DNA of 64,000 nt from NCBI RefSeq assembly GCF_008369325.1, contig NZ_VOBI01000008.1:204535-268534 (forward strand), written 5' to 3'. The notes under the pieces are model-generated. The model had not been told where the DNA came from. It did no database searches and worked only from the letters and a program-made list of their open reading frames with translations. This stretch comes from Pseudomonas sp. ANT_H12B (GTDB lineage: Bacteria; Pseudomonadota; Gammaproteobacteria; Pseudomonadales; Pseudomonadaceae). Positions 41,538 to 50,107 of the stretch are shown here, piece by piece. The position numbers were made by a program, and so were the translations under genes. Every line of letters starts with the position of its first letter. Position 1 is the stretch's first letter.

Positions 41538-43391
41538 ATGGTTGCGCGAATCAAACAAGAAAACAGCAATCCGTTCCAGCGCGTCGAGGTTGACGGCATC
41601 AACATCGACATCGTCGAGAACGCCCTGGGCAATGCCCGCAATGAAATGGACGCGGTGCTGTTTCGCACCGCCATGAGCCCCGGCATCCGTGAGCAGGGTG
41701 ACGCCTTCCCGATGATCGCCACCAGCGAAGGCAAGATGATCGTCGGTCAGTTCGGCTCGTTTATCACCGGCTTCCTGCGCAACTACGAGGGCGAGATCGA
41801 AGAAGGCGACGTATTCCTGACCAACGACCCGTATCTGTGCGGCGGGGCGGTCAGTCACCTGCCGGACTGGCTGGTGCTCATGCCGATTTTCAAGGGCGGG
41901 CGGGTGATCAACTACGCCGCCATGTTCGGTCATATGTCCGATGTGGGCGGCAAGGTGCCGGGCAGTTTGCCGACCAACGCCAGCTCGATCTGGGAGGAGG
42001 GCATTCGCATTCCGCCGGTGAAGTTGTATCGGCGTGGCGAGATGAACAGCGACATGCTCGACGTCATCCTGCACAACGTGCGCATGCCCCGCTGGAACCG
42101 CTCTGACCTGAATGCGATCGTCGCCGCCTGCCGTACGGCGAGTAAACGCTGCATCGAACTGGCCGAGCGTTTCGGTGATGACGTGTTCTACAGCGCCCAG
42201 CAGGAAATGCTTGAGCGCACCCATCGCGCCATGAAGGAAGTCATCACTCGTGTGGTGCCTGAGCATCGCCAGGAATTCGAGGACTACATTTGTGACGACG
42301 GCGCCGGCCTGGGGCCCTACACCCTGCGCTGCGCCCTGTGGCGCGAGGGTGACAAGGCGATTTTCGACTTCGAAGGCACCGACCCGCAGGCGCCCTCGTC
42401 GGTCAACTTCTACGTCAATGAGGAGATGTTCAAGATCTTCTTCGGTGCGCTGACCATCAGCCTGTTCGACCCCGCCATTCTGCTCAACGATGGATTCTAC
42501 GACCTGGTCGAGGTGCGTATTCCACAGGGCTCGATCCTCAAGCCGAACTTCCCGGCGGCACTGTCCTGCCGGACCCACCTGCTGGGGCGGATCTTCGACA
42601 TGATGGGTGGCCTGCTCGGCCAGGGGACACCGCAGGCGATGAACGCCGCAGGTTTCTCCGACTCGCCGCACTTCATGTACTCCGGCTACGACCAGAAGGG
42701 CGAATGGTTCCAGCTGTTCCAGATCGGTTTTGGCGGTATCCCGGGGCGCCCGGTGGGCGATGGCCCGGACGGTCACTCACTGTGGCCTGGCTTCACCAAC
42801 GTACCCAACGAGTTCGTCGAGGCCTACTTCCCGCTGCGCATCGAGACCTACGAGACCCTCACCGATTCCGGTGGCGCCGGCTTGCATCGCGGTGGCAACG
42901 GGCTGCGTGTGGCCTACCGACTGCTGGTCGATGGTGACGTGTCGATCCATGACGATCGCTGGCTGACTTACCCCTGGGGCGTCAACGGTGGGGCGCCGGG
43001 CGAGCGCAGCCGCAAGGAGCTGATCCGCGCCGATGGCACAAGGCAGATGCTGCCGGCCAAGTGCGACAACGTTCAGGTCAAGGCGGGCGATCTGGTGCTG
43101 TTCGACACCTGGGGCGGTGGCGGTTGGGGCGATCCGTTGCAACGGGATCCGGCCAAGGTACTCGGAGATACCCGCAAGGGGCTGGTCAGTGTCGATGGCG
43201 CGCGTCGCTACGGTGTGGTGATCACGGGTGGCGCGGTGGATAACGACGCGACCGGGGCCCTGCGTGAAGTCATGGCCAGTGAGCGCGGCGAGATCCAGTT
43301 GTTCGACCGTGGCGGCACCCTGGACGAGCTCAAGGCACGCTGCCTGACCGAAACCGGTCTGCCGGCACCCACCACGCCGTCCTGGACCTGA
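41538..43391 (+). CDS. Hydantoinase/oxoprolinase-family subunit B (HyuB)
   Basis: 617 residues, catalytic partner of HyuA. The family signature is visible near the start: VENALGNARNEMDAVLFRTAMSPGIREQGDAFPMIATSEGKMI, then DVFLTNDPYLCGGAVSHLPDWLVLMPIF (metal-binding DPY..G..H) and SGGAGLHRGGNGL-like DSGGAGLHRGGNGLRVAYRL. The gene is coupled to hyuA, with CAGGAGTAAG serving as the ribosome site. The next gene, an isochorismatase-fold amidase, starts ten bases after the stop. Confidence 0.87.
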   Translation: MVARIKQENSNPFQRVEVDGINIDIVENALGNARNEMDAVLFRTAMSPGIREQGDAFPMIATSEGKMIVGQFGSFITGFLRNYEGEIEEGDVFLTNDPYLCGGAVSHLPDWLVLMPIFKGGRVINYAAMFGHMSDVGGKVPGSLPTNASSIWEEGIRIPPVKLYRRGEMNSDMLDVILHNVRMPRWNRSDLNAIVAACRTASKRCIELAERFGDDVFYSAQQEMLERTHRAMKEVITRVVPEHRQEFEDYICDDGAGLGPYTLRCALWREGDKAIFDFEGTDPQAPSSVNFYVNEEMFKIFFGALTISLFDPAILLNDGFYDLVEVRIPQGSILKPNFPAALSCRTHLLGRIFDMMGGLLGQGTPQAMNAAGFSDSPHFMYSGYDQKGEWFQLFQIGFGGIPGRPVGDGPDGHSLWPGFTNVPNEFVEAYFPLRIETYETLTDSGGAGLHRGGNGLRVAYRLLVDGDVSIHDDRWLTYPWGVNGGAPGERSRKELIRADGTRQMLPAKCDNVQVKAGDLVLFDTWGGGGWGDPLQRDPAKVLGDTRKGLVSVDGARRYGVVITGGAVDNDATGALREVMASERGEIQLFDRGGTLDELKARCLTETGLPAPTTPSWT

Positions 43392-43400
43392 GGAACCACT

Positions 43401-43991
43401 ATGACTCTGGATTCACGCTCCCTGTCCCCGGCCCGACGCTATGCGCTGGTGCTGGTGGACCTCTCGGTCGGTTTTACCGACCCGAAGCAAAGCCCGCTGG
43501 CCAGTGACTGTCCGGGAGTGATCGAGGCCAATCGCACGCTGCTCGAGGCGTTTCGCCGACGCGGCTGGCCGGTGATTTTCACGACTGTGGCCTATGACGA
43601 TCCCTCCCAGGCGCGAGTATTCCGCGAAAAGGTCCCGGCGTTGAACGTGCTGGTCGCGGGCTCGGCACTGGTCGAGATTGACCCGCGCCTGGCGCCGCAG
43701 GACGGTGAGCCAGTGCTGGTGAAGTTCTGGGCCAGTGGATTTTTTGGTACCGACCTGGCTCAACGCCTGCGTGACATGGACGTGGATGGCGTCATGGTCA
43801 CCGGACTCACCACCAGCGGCTGTGTGCGGGCGACCGCTCTGGATGCCCTGCAGCATGAGTTGCGCGTGCTGTTGCCCGAGCAGGCGGTGGGCGATCGCGA
43901 TGCGCAGGCCCATCAGGCCAACCTGCGCGACCTGCAGCTCAAGTACGCCGATGTGCGCGATCTGGAGGACTGCCTTGCGCTGCTGGATTAG
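43401..43991 (+). CDS. Isochorismatase-fold amidase (N-carbamoylsarcosine amidase / maleamate amidohydrolase type)
   Basis: 196 residues. It hydrolyses an amide or carbamoyl group. The catalytic triad can be read: Asp in ALVLVDLSVGFTDP (residues 15-28), Lys in EPVLVKFWASGFFGTDL, and Cys in VTGLTTSGCVRATALDALQ; the KFWASGFFGT and TTSGCVRAT blocks match N-carbamoylsarcosine amidase and NicF-type maleamate amidohydrolase. In this operon it probably works on the ring-opened product of HyuAB and releases ammonia. The lipoprotein gene starts inside its last codons. Confidence 0.86.
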   Translation: MTLDSRSLSPARRYALVLVDLSVGFTDPKQSPLASDCPGVIEANRTLLEAFRRRGWPVIFTTVAYDDPSQARVFREKVPALNVLVAGSALVEIDPRLAPQDGEPVLVKFWASGFFGTDLAQRLRDMDVDGVMVTGLTTSGCVRATALDALQHELRVLLPEQAVGDRDAQAHQANLRDLQLKYADVRDLEDCLALLD

Positions 43992-44337
43992 TGTGCTGGC
44001 AGGGGTGGCTGTCGCCGGTTGCTCGGTAACAGCCCCTCCGGTCGCACCTCTGTCATCGGAGCTATGCAACGCATTCGTCGAGGCGTGGGTCGGCCACTTC
44101 AAGGCCAACGTCGCCAGGCTCGATGGCCAGACGACGACCTCCCTCGACGAAGCGCTGAGACAGTCTCGCCAGGCACTGCTCGTCGCTGGGCAGGACGAGG
44201 CCCAATGTCAGCGGCCGTACTGCATCGTGCAGCCCCGGGCGGGCGGGCGTCTGGACAGCTACTGCGGCTATCGGATCGCCGATCCCGGAGGCAACGAGTT
44301 GTACCGCTGGGTGCCTTGGGCACCTGCCAGACGCTGA
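43975..44337 (+). CDS. Small lipoprotein embedded in the catabolic operon
   Basis: 120 residues from a TTG at 43975 with GGAGG six bases upstream; it overlaps the amidase gene by 17 bases. The start MRCWISVLAGVAVAGCSVTAPP is a lipoprotein signal with lipobox VAGC. The mature part has five cysteines (ELCNAF, EAQCQRPYCIVQPRAG, DSYCGYRI) and no recognised domain. It could be an envelope component tied to the RND/DUF1302 set. The unusual TTG start and overlap make it easy to miss. Confidence 0.65.
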   Translation: MRCWISVLAGVAVAGCSVTAPPVAPLSSELCNAFVEAWVGHFKANVARLDGQTTTSLDEALRQSRQALLVAGQDEAQCQRPYCIVQPRAGGRLDSYCGYRIADPGGNELYRWVPWAPARR

Positions 44338-44376
44338 CGGAATAAAAACAGAAATCCAATTGCCGAGGTAACCACA

Positions 44377-45792
44377 GTGAGAGCACAAACGCTCTACGAC
44401 AAGCTCTGGGATCTCCACCGGGTAGAGGACTTGCCCGACGGTTCAACCTTGCTTTATATCGACCGTCATCTGCTGCATGAGGTGACTTCGCCTCAGGCAT
44501 TCTCAAACCTGCGCCTGACCCACAGAAAACCCTGGCGCGTAGATACCAGCCTCGCCACGCCCGATCACAACGTGCCCACCATGAATCGTGAACAGGGACT
44601 GGGTGGCATCAGCGACCGTATCGCCCGGCAGCAGATCGCCGTACTGGAAAGCAACAGTCGCGAGTTCGGCATCCGGTTGTTTGCGCTCAATGACATGCGC
44701 CAGGGTATTGTCCATGTGGTCGGCCCCGAGCAGGGCCTGACCCTGCCGGGCATGACCCTGGTCTGCGGCGACTCGCACACGGCCACCCATGGTGCGCTGG
44801 CTGCCCTGGCCCACGGTATCGGCAGCAGCGAGGTCGAGCACGTCCTGGCGACCCAGACCCTGCGCAGCCGCAAGCTGGAGAACTATCGCATCCGCGTCGA
44901 GGGCCAACTGGCACTGGGTGTCACCGCCAAGGACCTGGCCCTGTACATCATCGGTTTGATCGGCAGTGCCGGTGGCAGCGGGCACGCTATCGAGTTCTGT
45001 GGCGAGACCATCGAGACAATGTCGATGGAGGCCCGCATGACCTTGTGCAACATGAGCATCGAGGCGGGTGCCCGCGTGGGCCTGATCGCCTATGACCAGG
45101 TGACCGAGCAGTATGTGCGTGGCCGCCCACTGGCACCGCTCCCTGAGCACTGGGACGCAGCAACTGCCTACTGGCGCGATACGTTGCATTCCGATGCCGA
45201 GGCCCACTTTGATCGGCAACTGTTGATCCAGGCCGATGACATTTTTCCTCAGGTGACCTGGGGCACCTCGCCGGAAATGGTGAGCCCGATCAATGGCCAT
45301 GTCCCGACCTTGGGCAGGGCACTCGATGCCCTGCAACGCCTGGACTGGGAGCGGGCCCTCGCCTATATGGACCTGCAACCGGGGCAGCGATTGGTCGGTG
45401 TGCCACTGGACCGTATTTTCATCGGCTCCTGCACCAATGGCCGCATCGAAGACCTGCGGGCCGCAGCCGAAGTGCTGCGCGGCCGCCGGGTGCATGCTCG
45501 TATTCGCCAGGCGCTGGTAGTGCCCGGCTCCGGACTGGTTCGCCTGCAAGCGGAACGCGAAGGTCTGGATCGTATCTTCAAGGCTGCCGGGTTCGAGTGG
45601 CGCTCGCCTGGCTGCTCCATGTGCCTGGGCATGAACGCCGACAGGCTGAGCCCCGGCGAACGCTGCGCTGCGACATCCAACCGCAATTTCGAGGGTCGCC
45701 AGGGCAAGGGCGGGCGTACTCACCTGATGTCGCCCACCATGGCCGCCGCGGCTGCAGTAGCCGGCGAGCTGACCGATTTCAGGAACCTGTAA
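44377..45792 (+). CDS. LeuC-type hydratase large subunit (aconitase superfamily)
   Basis: 471 residues. The [4Fe-4S] ligands are visible in [13 protein letters not shown] and [11 protein letters not shown]; the substrate region has [33 protein letters not shown]. Sequence and length match isopropylmalate isomerase, but the setting, far from leucine genes and behind CoA-transferase, lyase and amidase genes, points to a catabolic hydratase such as dimethylmaleate, citraconate or maleate hydratase (DmdA/LeuC-like). The GTG start at 44377 follows GAGG. leuD-type gene follows after two bases. A moonlighting or duplicate leucine enzyme is the alternative. Confidence 0.85.
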   Translation: MRAQTLYDKLWDLHRVEDLPDGSTLLYIDRHLLHEVTSPQAFSNLRLTHRKPWRVDTSLATPDHNVPTMNREQGLGGISDRIARQQIAVLESNSREFGIRLFALNDMRQGIVHVVGPEQGLTLPGMTLVCGDSHTATHGALAALAHGIGSSEVEHVLATQTLRSRKLENYRIRVEGQLALGVTAKDLALYIIGLIGSAGGSGHAIEFCGETIETMSMEARMTLCNMSIEAGARVGLIAYDQVTEQYVRGRPLAPLPEHWDAATAYWRDTLHSDAEAHFDRQLLIQADDIFPQVTWGTSPEMVSPINGHVPTLGRALDALQRLDWERALAYMDLQPGQRLVGVPLDRIFIGSCTNGRIEDLRAAAEVLRGRRVHARIRQALVVPGSGLVRLQAEREGLDRIFKAAGFEWRSPGCSMCLGMNADRLSPGERCAATSNRNFEGRQGKGGRTHLMSPTMAAAAAVAGELTDFRNL

Positions 45793-45794
45793 GC

Positions 45795-46433
45795 ATGCAA
45801 CCATTGATCACGCACCGGGGCATCCTCATCCCGTTCAACCGTGCCAACATCGACACTGACATGCTCCTGCCCAAGCAGTACCTCAAGAGTCTTGAAGCGA
45901 CGGGATTCGGAGGGTTTCTGTTTGACGACGAGCGCTACCTGGACCCAGGAGAAATCGACACCCCGCTGAGCAAGCGCCGTGAGAACCCTGGCTTCATTCT
46001 CAATCGCTGCGCCTATCGCCAGGGCAGTGTGGTGTTGGCACAAGCCAACTTCGGCTGTGGCTCAAGCCGCGAACATGCGGTGTGGGCGTTGCGCGACTTC
46101 GGCGTACGTGTGGTCATTGCCCCCAGTTTTGGCGATATTTTTCGCAATAACTGCTTCAACAATGGCGTGCTGCCGCTGGCGTTGGAGCAACCTGTGATCG
46201 ACCAATTGTTCAAGCAGGCCGAGGCCTGGCCAGGGCTGGAGGTCGAGGTGGATGTGGAACGGCGCTTGCTTTCGGTAGGGGCCGAGGTATGGTGTTTTGG
46301 TCTCGACGAAGGACGCCGCCAGCGTCTGCTCAATGGCCTCGACGAAGTGGGCGAAAGCCTGGGTTACGCTTCGCAGATCAGTGCCTATGAAGAGCAGCGT
46401 CGGCTCAGTGAGCCCTGGCTTTTTCGTCGTTGA
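45795..46433 (+). CDS. LeuD-type hydratase small subunit
   Basis: 212 residues, swivel domain of the aconitase superfamily: HRGILIPFNRANIDTDMLLPKQYLKS at the start, then NFGCGSSREHAVWALRDFGVRVVIAPSFGDIFRNNCFNNGVLPL, the conserved core of LeuD with the GSSREHA substrate motif. It partners with the LeuC-type gene two bases upstream. It is the last structural gene of operon 2; 49 bases separate it from the activator gene, without a visible terminator, so the activator may be cotranscribed. Confidence 0.86.
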   Translation: MQPLITHRGILIPFNRANIDTDMLLPKQYLKSLEATGFGGFLFDDERYLDPGEIDTPLSKRRENPGFILNRCAYRQGSVVLAQANFGCGSSREHAVWALRDFGVRVVIAPSFGDIFRNNCFNNGVLPLALEQPVIDQLFKQAEAWPGLEVEVDVERRLLSVGAEVWCFGLDEGRRQRLLNGLDEVGESLGYASQISAYEEQRRLSEPWLFRR

Positions 46434-46482
46434 GTGTCCCTGAGCCTGCGCCTTATAAAAATAACAAAGGGGGAATCAAACC

Positions 46483-48345
46483 ATGGAATTCGCCAACGCG
46501 GAATTCGACCGGGTCCGGATCTGCCTGATCGGCAACTCGCAACTGAGCCTGGTGGTACACAGCCTGATACCGGAGTTCGAGGCGCTGGCCAGCGTCACCA
46601 TCATCGACAATATCTTCAACGATGCGGTCAAGGCGGCACGTGACCTGATCGAGCGCCAGCAGGTCGATATCTTTATCAGCGCCGGGGCCAACGCCTTCTA
46701 CCTGCAGGACACTCTGCCGATACCGGTCCTGGGCCTGAAGGTCGAGCAAGCCGATCTGATCCAGGCCGTGCTCACCGCACGGCGTATTTCCTCGAAAATC
46801 CTGCTGCTGACCTACGAGCGGCAGGAAACCAACGTCGAGCTGCTGAGCCTGTTCGACGGTGTCGAACTCACACACCACACCTACAGCACTGCCGAGCACG
46901 CCAAGGAAATTTTCCACAGCGTACGCGACGAAAGCTTTGGCGTGGTCATCGGTTCCAGCTATGCCTGCGATCTGGCCGAGCACGCGGGATTGCAATCGGT
47001 GCTGCTGTACTCGCGCGAGTCCTGCCGGAACCTGCTGCGCAAGGCCATTCGCCACGCGGGTCAACACAAGCGTGAACAACAGCAGGCGGCCATCGGCCAA
47101 TTCCTGCTGGAGCAGAATTCCCAGCCGCAGATCCTGACCAATCGCAGTGGCGGGGTGGTGGCGTGGAATGCGGCGGCCAGCCTGCTGATTCCTACCATCG
47201 GGCGCCGGCGACGGTTGGACGGCCTGCTCGACAGCAAGATGCTCGATGCCCGCAGCCTCAGGGCCGAAGGGCTGCTGCTGGGAGACCGCCTGTGCAGCCT
47301 GAACAAGCACCCCTTTGAGCTTGATGGCGAGTTGGTCGGCTTTCTTTACAGCTTCCAGCTCAGCCCTTTGGCCTTGCCCAGGGACGACAGCCGGCGGCTG
47401 GTGTTCCAGTCCGCCCGTATGGCCGAGGTGCAGAATCAACTGAACGTGTATGGCGCGACGCCCGGTACCGTGCTGATCCGTGGCGAGACCGGTACGGGCA
47501 AGGAACTGGCGGCGCGCCAGGTGCATGTTTCCAGCGGCAATGCCAAGGGGCCGTTCGTGGCAATCAACTGTGCGGCCATTCCGGCCGAACTGTTCGAGTC
47601 CGAGCTGTTCGGTTACGCCGATGGCGCGTTCACCAGTGCCAAGAGCGGCGGCAAGTCCGGCCTGCTGGAGAGTGCCAACAATGGCACGTTCTTCATGGAC
47701 GAAATCAACTCGCTGCCACTGCCACAGCAAGCCAAGCTGTTGCGGGTACTACAGGAGCGTGAGGTGATCCCGGTCGGTGCGCGTCGGCCGATTCCGCTGA
47801 ACATAAAGTTCGTCGCGGCCTGCAACGTAGACTTGATGGGTGAGGTGCGCACCGGCCGATTCCGCGAAGACCTGTATTACCGGATCAGCACCTTTAGCGT
47901 GCACATCCCGCCGTTGCGTGAACGTGCCGAAGATATTCCGCTGCTGACCAGCTACCTGATGCGTCGTGAAGGGCTGCGTTACGCCCTGGACGTGGAGCCC
48001 GATGCCTTGATCAAGGGCGTGGCCCCGCTTTTTCGCCGCTACCATTGGCCCGGTAATGTGCGTCAGCTGGAAAATGTGATCGAGCGACTGATTGTTTCTC
48101 AGCGCCTCTACGGCAGTTACGAAGCGTTGCTCGAAGCATTGCCGCAAGTAGTCCCGGAGTTTTACGCACCGTTGAGCGAAGGTGAGGGCGGTGGGCATTT
48201 GCACCACGTCGAGCAGGAGGAAATCGTCAAGGCTTTGCAACTGTTCGGTGGCAACAAGAGCATGGCGGCGGAATACCTGGGCATCAGCCAGACCACGCTG
48301 TGGCGGCGCCTTAAGCGATTACAGAACGGGGAAAACCAGGCTTGA
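46483..48345 (+). CDS. PrpR-type sigma-54-dependent activator
   Basis: 620 residues. An N-terminal PrpR_N sensor domain (about residues 8-190; in Salmonella PrpR it senses 2-methylcitrate) is followed by a PAS-like segment (205-300), an AAA+ domain from about 310 with Walker A GETGTGKE (334-341), Walker B FFMDEIN and the sigma-54 contact loop GAFTSA at 381-386. A Fis-type HTH ends the protein (NKSMAAEYLGISQTTLWRRLKRL). The loop has Ser in place of the fifth residue Gly of the usual GAFTGA. It sits at the end of operon 2 and very probably drives both sigma-54 promoters (24666, 30882) in response to a methylated di- or tricarboxylate. Confidence 0.9.
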   Translation: MEFANAEFDRVRICLIGNSQLSLVVHSLIPEFEALASVTIIDNIFNDAVKAARDLIERQQVDIFISAGANAFYLQDTLPIPVLGLKVEQADLIQAVLTARRISSKILLLTYERQETNVELLSLFDGVELTHHTYSTAEHAKEIFHSVRDESFGVVIGSSYACDLAEHAGLQSVLLYSRESCRNLLRKAIRHAGQHKREQQQAAIGQFLLEQNSQPQILTNRSGGVVAWNAAASLLIPTIGRRRRLDGLLDSKMLDARSLRAEGLLLGDRLCSLNKHPFELDGELVGFLYSFQLSPLALPRDDSRRLVFQSARMAEVQNQLNVYGATPGTVLIRGETGTGKELAARQVHVSSGNAKGPFVAINCAAIPAELFESELFGYADGAFTSAKSGGKSGLLESANNGTFFMDEINSLPLPQQAKLLRVLQEREVIPVGARRPIPLNIKFVAACNVDLMGEVRTGRFREDLYYRISTFSVHIPPLRERAEDIPLLTSYLMRREGLRYALDVEPDALIKGVAPLFRRYHWPGNVRQLENVIERLIVSQRLYGSYEALLEALPQVVPEFYAPLSEGEGGGHLHHVEQEEIVKALQLFGGNKSMAAEYLGISQTTLWRRLKRLQNGENQA

Positions 48346-48890
48346 AAAGGGCTTCTTGGGCGCGCATCGGTCATGAATACGCAGCGCGGCTGACCGCGCC
48401 GGAGCTGGGCTGGACAATCGCCAGGCTCATTCTTCATCAAGGATGAGATTCCAGTTCTTGAGACAGAGGCATTACCTGAAAAGCGCTGACTCGGGCACTG
48501 CCGGTATTTCCTGAAGGTACCCACAATCTGGAAAAAAGCAGCGCTGCAAAAACGCGTGGTAGCTACCCTGAAATCTCCCGTGGATCACAGGTTCGGATAA
48601 CTGCCATCCCTACCGCGACCTTTTCGCGTCATACAAACGCGGGTGTCCCTCATGAATTCAATCTGCTCGCCGGCATTTTGGGGAGGCTAGATTCAGGTAA
48701 ATATGAACGACGTTGGTTCGGTTTTGAGCTCAATGGCTGTATGCGAATTACCCTGAAAATCTTGAGTCTCGCGGCGTTGCTGTACTAATGCTCATTAGGA
48801 GTATTGTCTTTTTGCTGCCCAAAGCCCCCGCCACGTTCCCGTTCCCGCGACACAGCTAATTGCATGGACTTGACCACCCATTTACATTGC
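48346..48890. other. Spacer with no recognised gene
   Basis: About 545 bases behind the activator gene. Only short, low-quality frames on either strand. No clear terminator was found; the junction to insertion-sequence debris starts at about 48900. Confidence 0.5.
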
Positions 48891-48904
48891 CACTGACCAG
48901 CCAA

Positions 48905-49495
48905 TCACCTTCTGCGCAGCATTGATCAGCGTCTCGATCCGAGCGACCTGCGCCATTACCTCGCCGATTTCTATAGCCCGATCGGGCGTCCGTCGATTGA
49001 TCCCGAACTGATGATCCGCATGCTGATCGTCGGCTATTGCTACGGCATTCGCTCAGAGCGGCGAGGCTGAGGAATACCGATGCCCGGCCGACAACCCATT
49101 GCGCAGCGAATGGCGAGCCTTCAAAAATGAGCGTTCACACGTCACCAAAGCCAACACCATCATCTTCCGATCCCGGCAGACCGACTGCGCTACGTGCCCG
49201 ATGAAAGCCAAGTGCTGCCCGAACATTGCGTTCCGAAAGATCGCTCGCAGCGTCCATGAAGCCGCTCGCGATGTGGCTCGGCGCATTGCAGCAACGCCGG
49301 CATATCAGCGCTCTCGCCATGAACGTAAAAAGGTCGACATGTTGTTTGCCCACCTCAAGCGCATCCTGAAATTGGATCGCCTGCGGCTACGTGGCATGAG
49401 TGGCACGACCGATGAGTTCACGCTGGCCGCTGCGGTGCAGAACCTGCGACGGCTGGCCAAATTTTCATCTCAAGGGCCACCAGTCGGCGATCTGA
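48905..49495 (+). pseudogene. IS1182-family transposase remnant
   Basis: Two pieces of an IS1182 transposase. The N-terminal DUF772 region (HLLRSIDQRLDPSDLRHYLADFYSPIGRPSIDPELMIRMLIVGYCYGIRSERR) stops at about 49070. A C-terminal piece follows (YRCPADNPLRSEWRAFKNE, CATCPMKAKCCPN, HERKKVDMLFAHLKRILKLDRLRLRGMSG). The catalytic middle is missing and the pieces are in different frames. It is not related closely to the IS1182 copy at 57258. Confidence 0.8.
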
Positions 49496-49900
49496 AAATC
49501 CGGCGGCACAAAGGCGACTCTCTCCAGCAGATCGCCCAATTATTTGATCGAAACCACTCATCGATACAGCGCATCTTGGCGGAAACAGGGGGTACCCCAA
49601 GAACTCTACAAATCGCTGACGTGGGATCGCGGCAAAGAGATGGCTGACCATAAGCGTTTTACGGTGGCTACCGACATAAAGGTCTACTTCTGCGATCCTC
49701 ATCGTCCTTGGCAACGGGGACCGAATGAGAACACCAACGGGTTGTTAAGGCAGTACTTTGCGAAAGGGACTGACCTTGCAGATCACTCGCAAGCCACACT
49801 CAATGAAGTAGCAAGGCAGCTAAATAGCCGCCCTCGAAAAACACTAAACTACGAAACGCCCGCTGAACGATTTAGCCAATCTGTTGCGTCGACCGGTTGA
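49496..49900 (+). pseudogene. IS30-family transposase remnant
   Basis: A short HTH piece (RRHKGDSLQQIAQLFDRNHSSIQRIL) joins, in a different frame, to the C-terminal half of an IS30 transposase (LYKSLTWDRGKEMADHKRF ... FCDPHRPWQRGPNENTNGLLRQYFAKGTDL ... LNSRPRKTLNYETPAERF) with the D and E of the DDE set. The central third is deleted. It follows directly on the IS1182 remnant, so one IS landed in the other or both were cut by one deletion. Confidence 0.8.
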
Positions 49901-50107
49901 ATCCACAGCCAAAAGCGGTCACTCAGCAGGCTGGCCCTCACTTTAGGTCTAGCCGAGCGATACGCAATTGGTTTGTCTAATACTTATGGCAATAAACAGA
50001 CAATCCCATGGCGCGATTCTCGATTAATAGCGGGCTTGTTTTGGTGGGCTACTCAGAGCTTGAGTACGAAGATCCTCCCACGAAAAAGGCTGGCGCCCAG
50101 CGCGGGC

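Noticed and set aside
50020..50080. TACTC/GAGTA inverted repeat near the IS30 remnant
   Set aside because: Only five bases per arm, not matched to any IS end found in the window.
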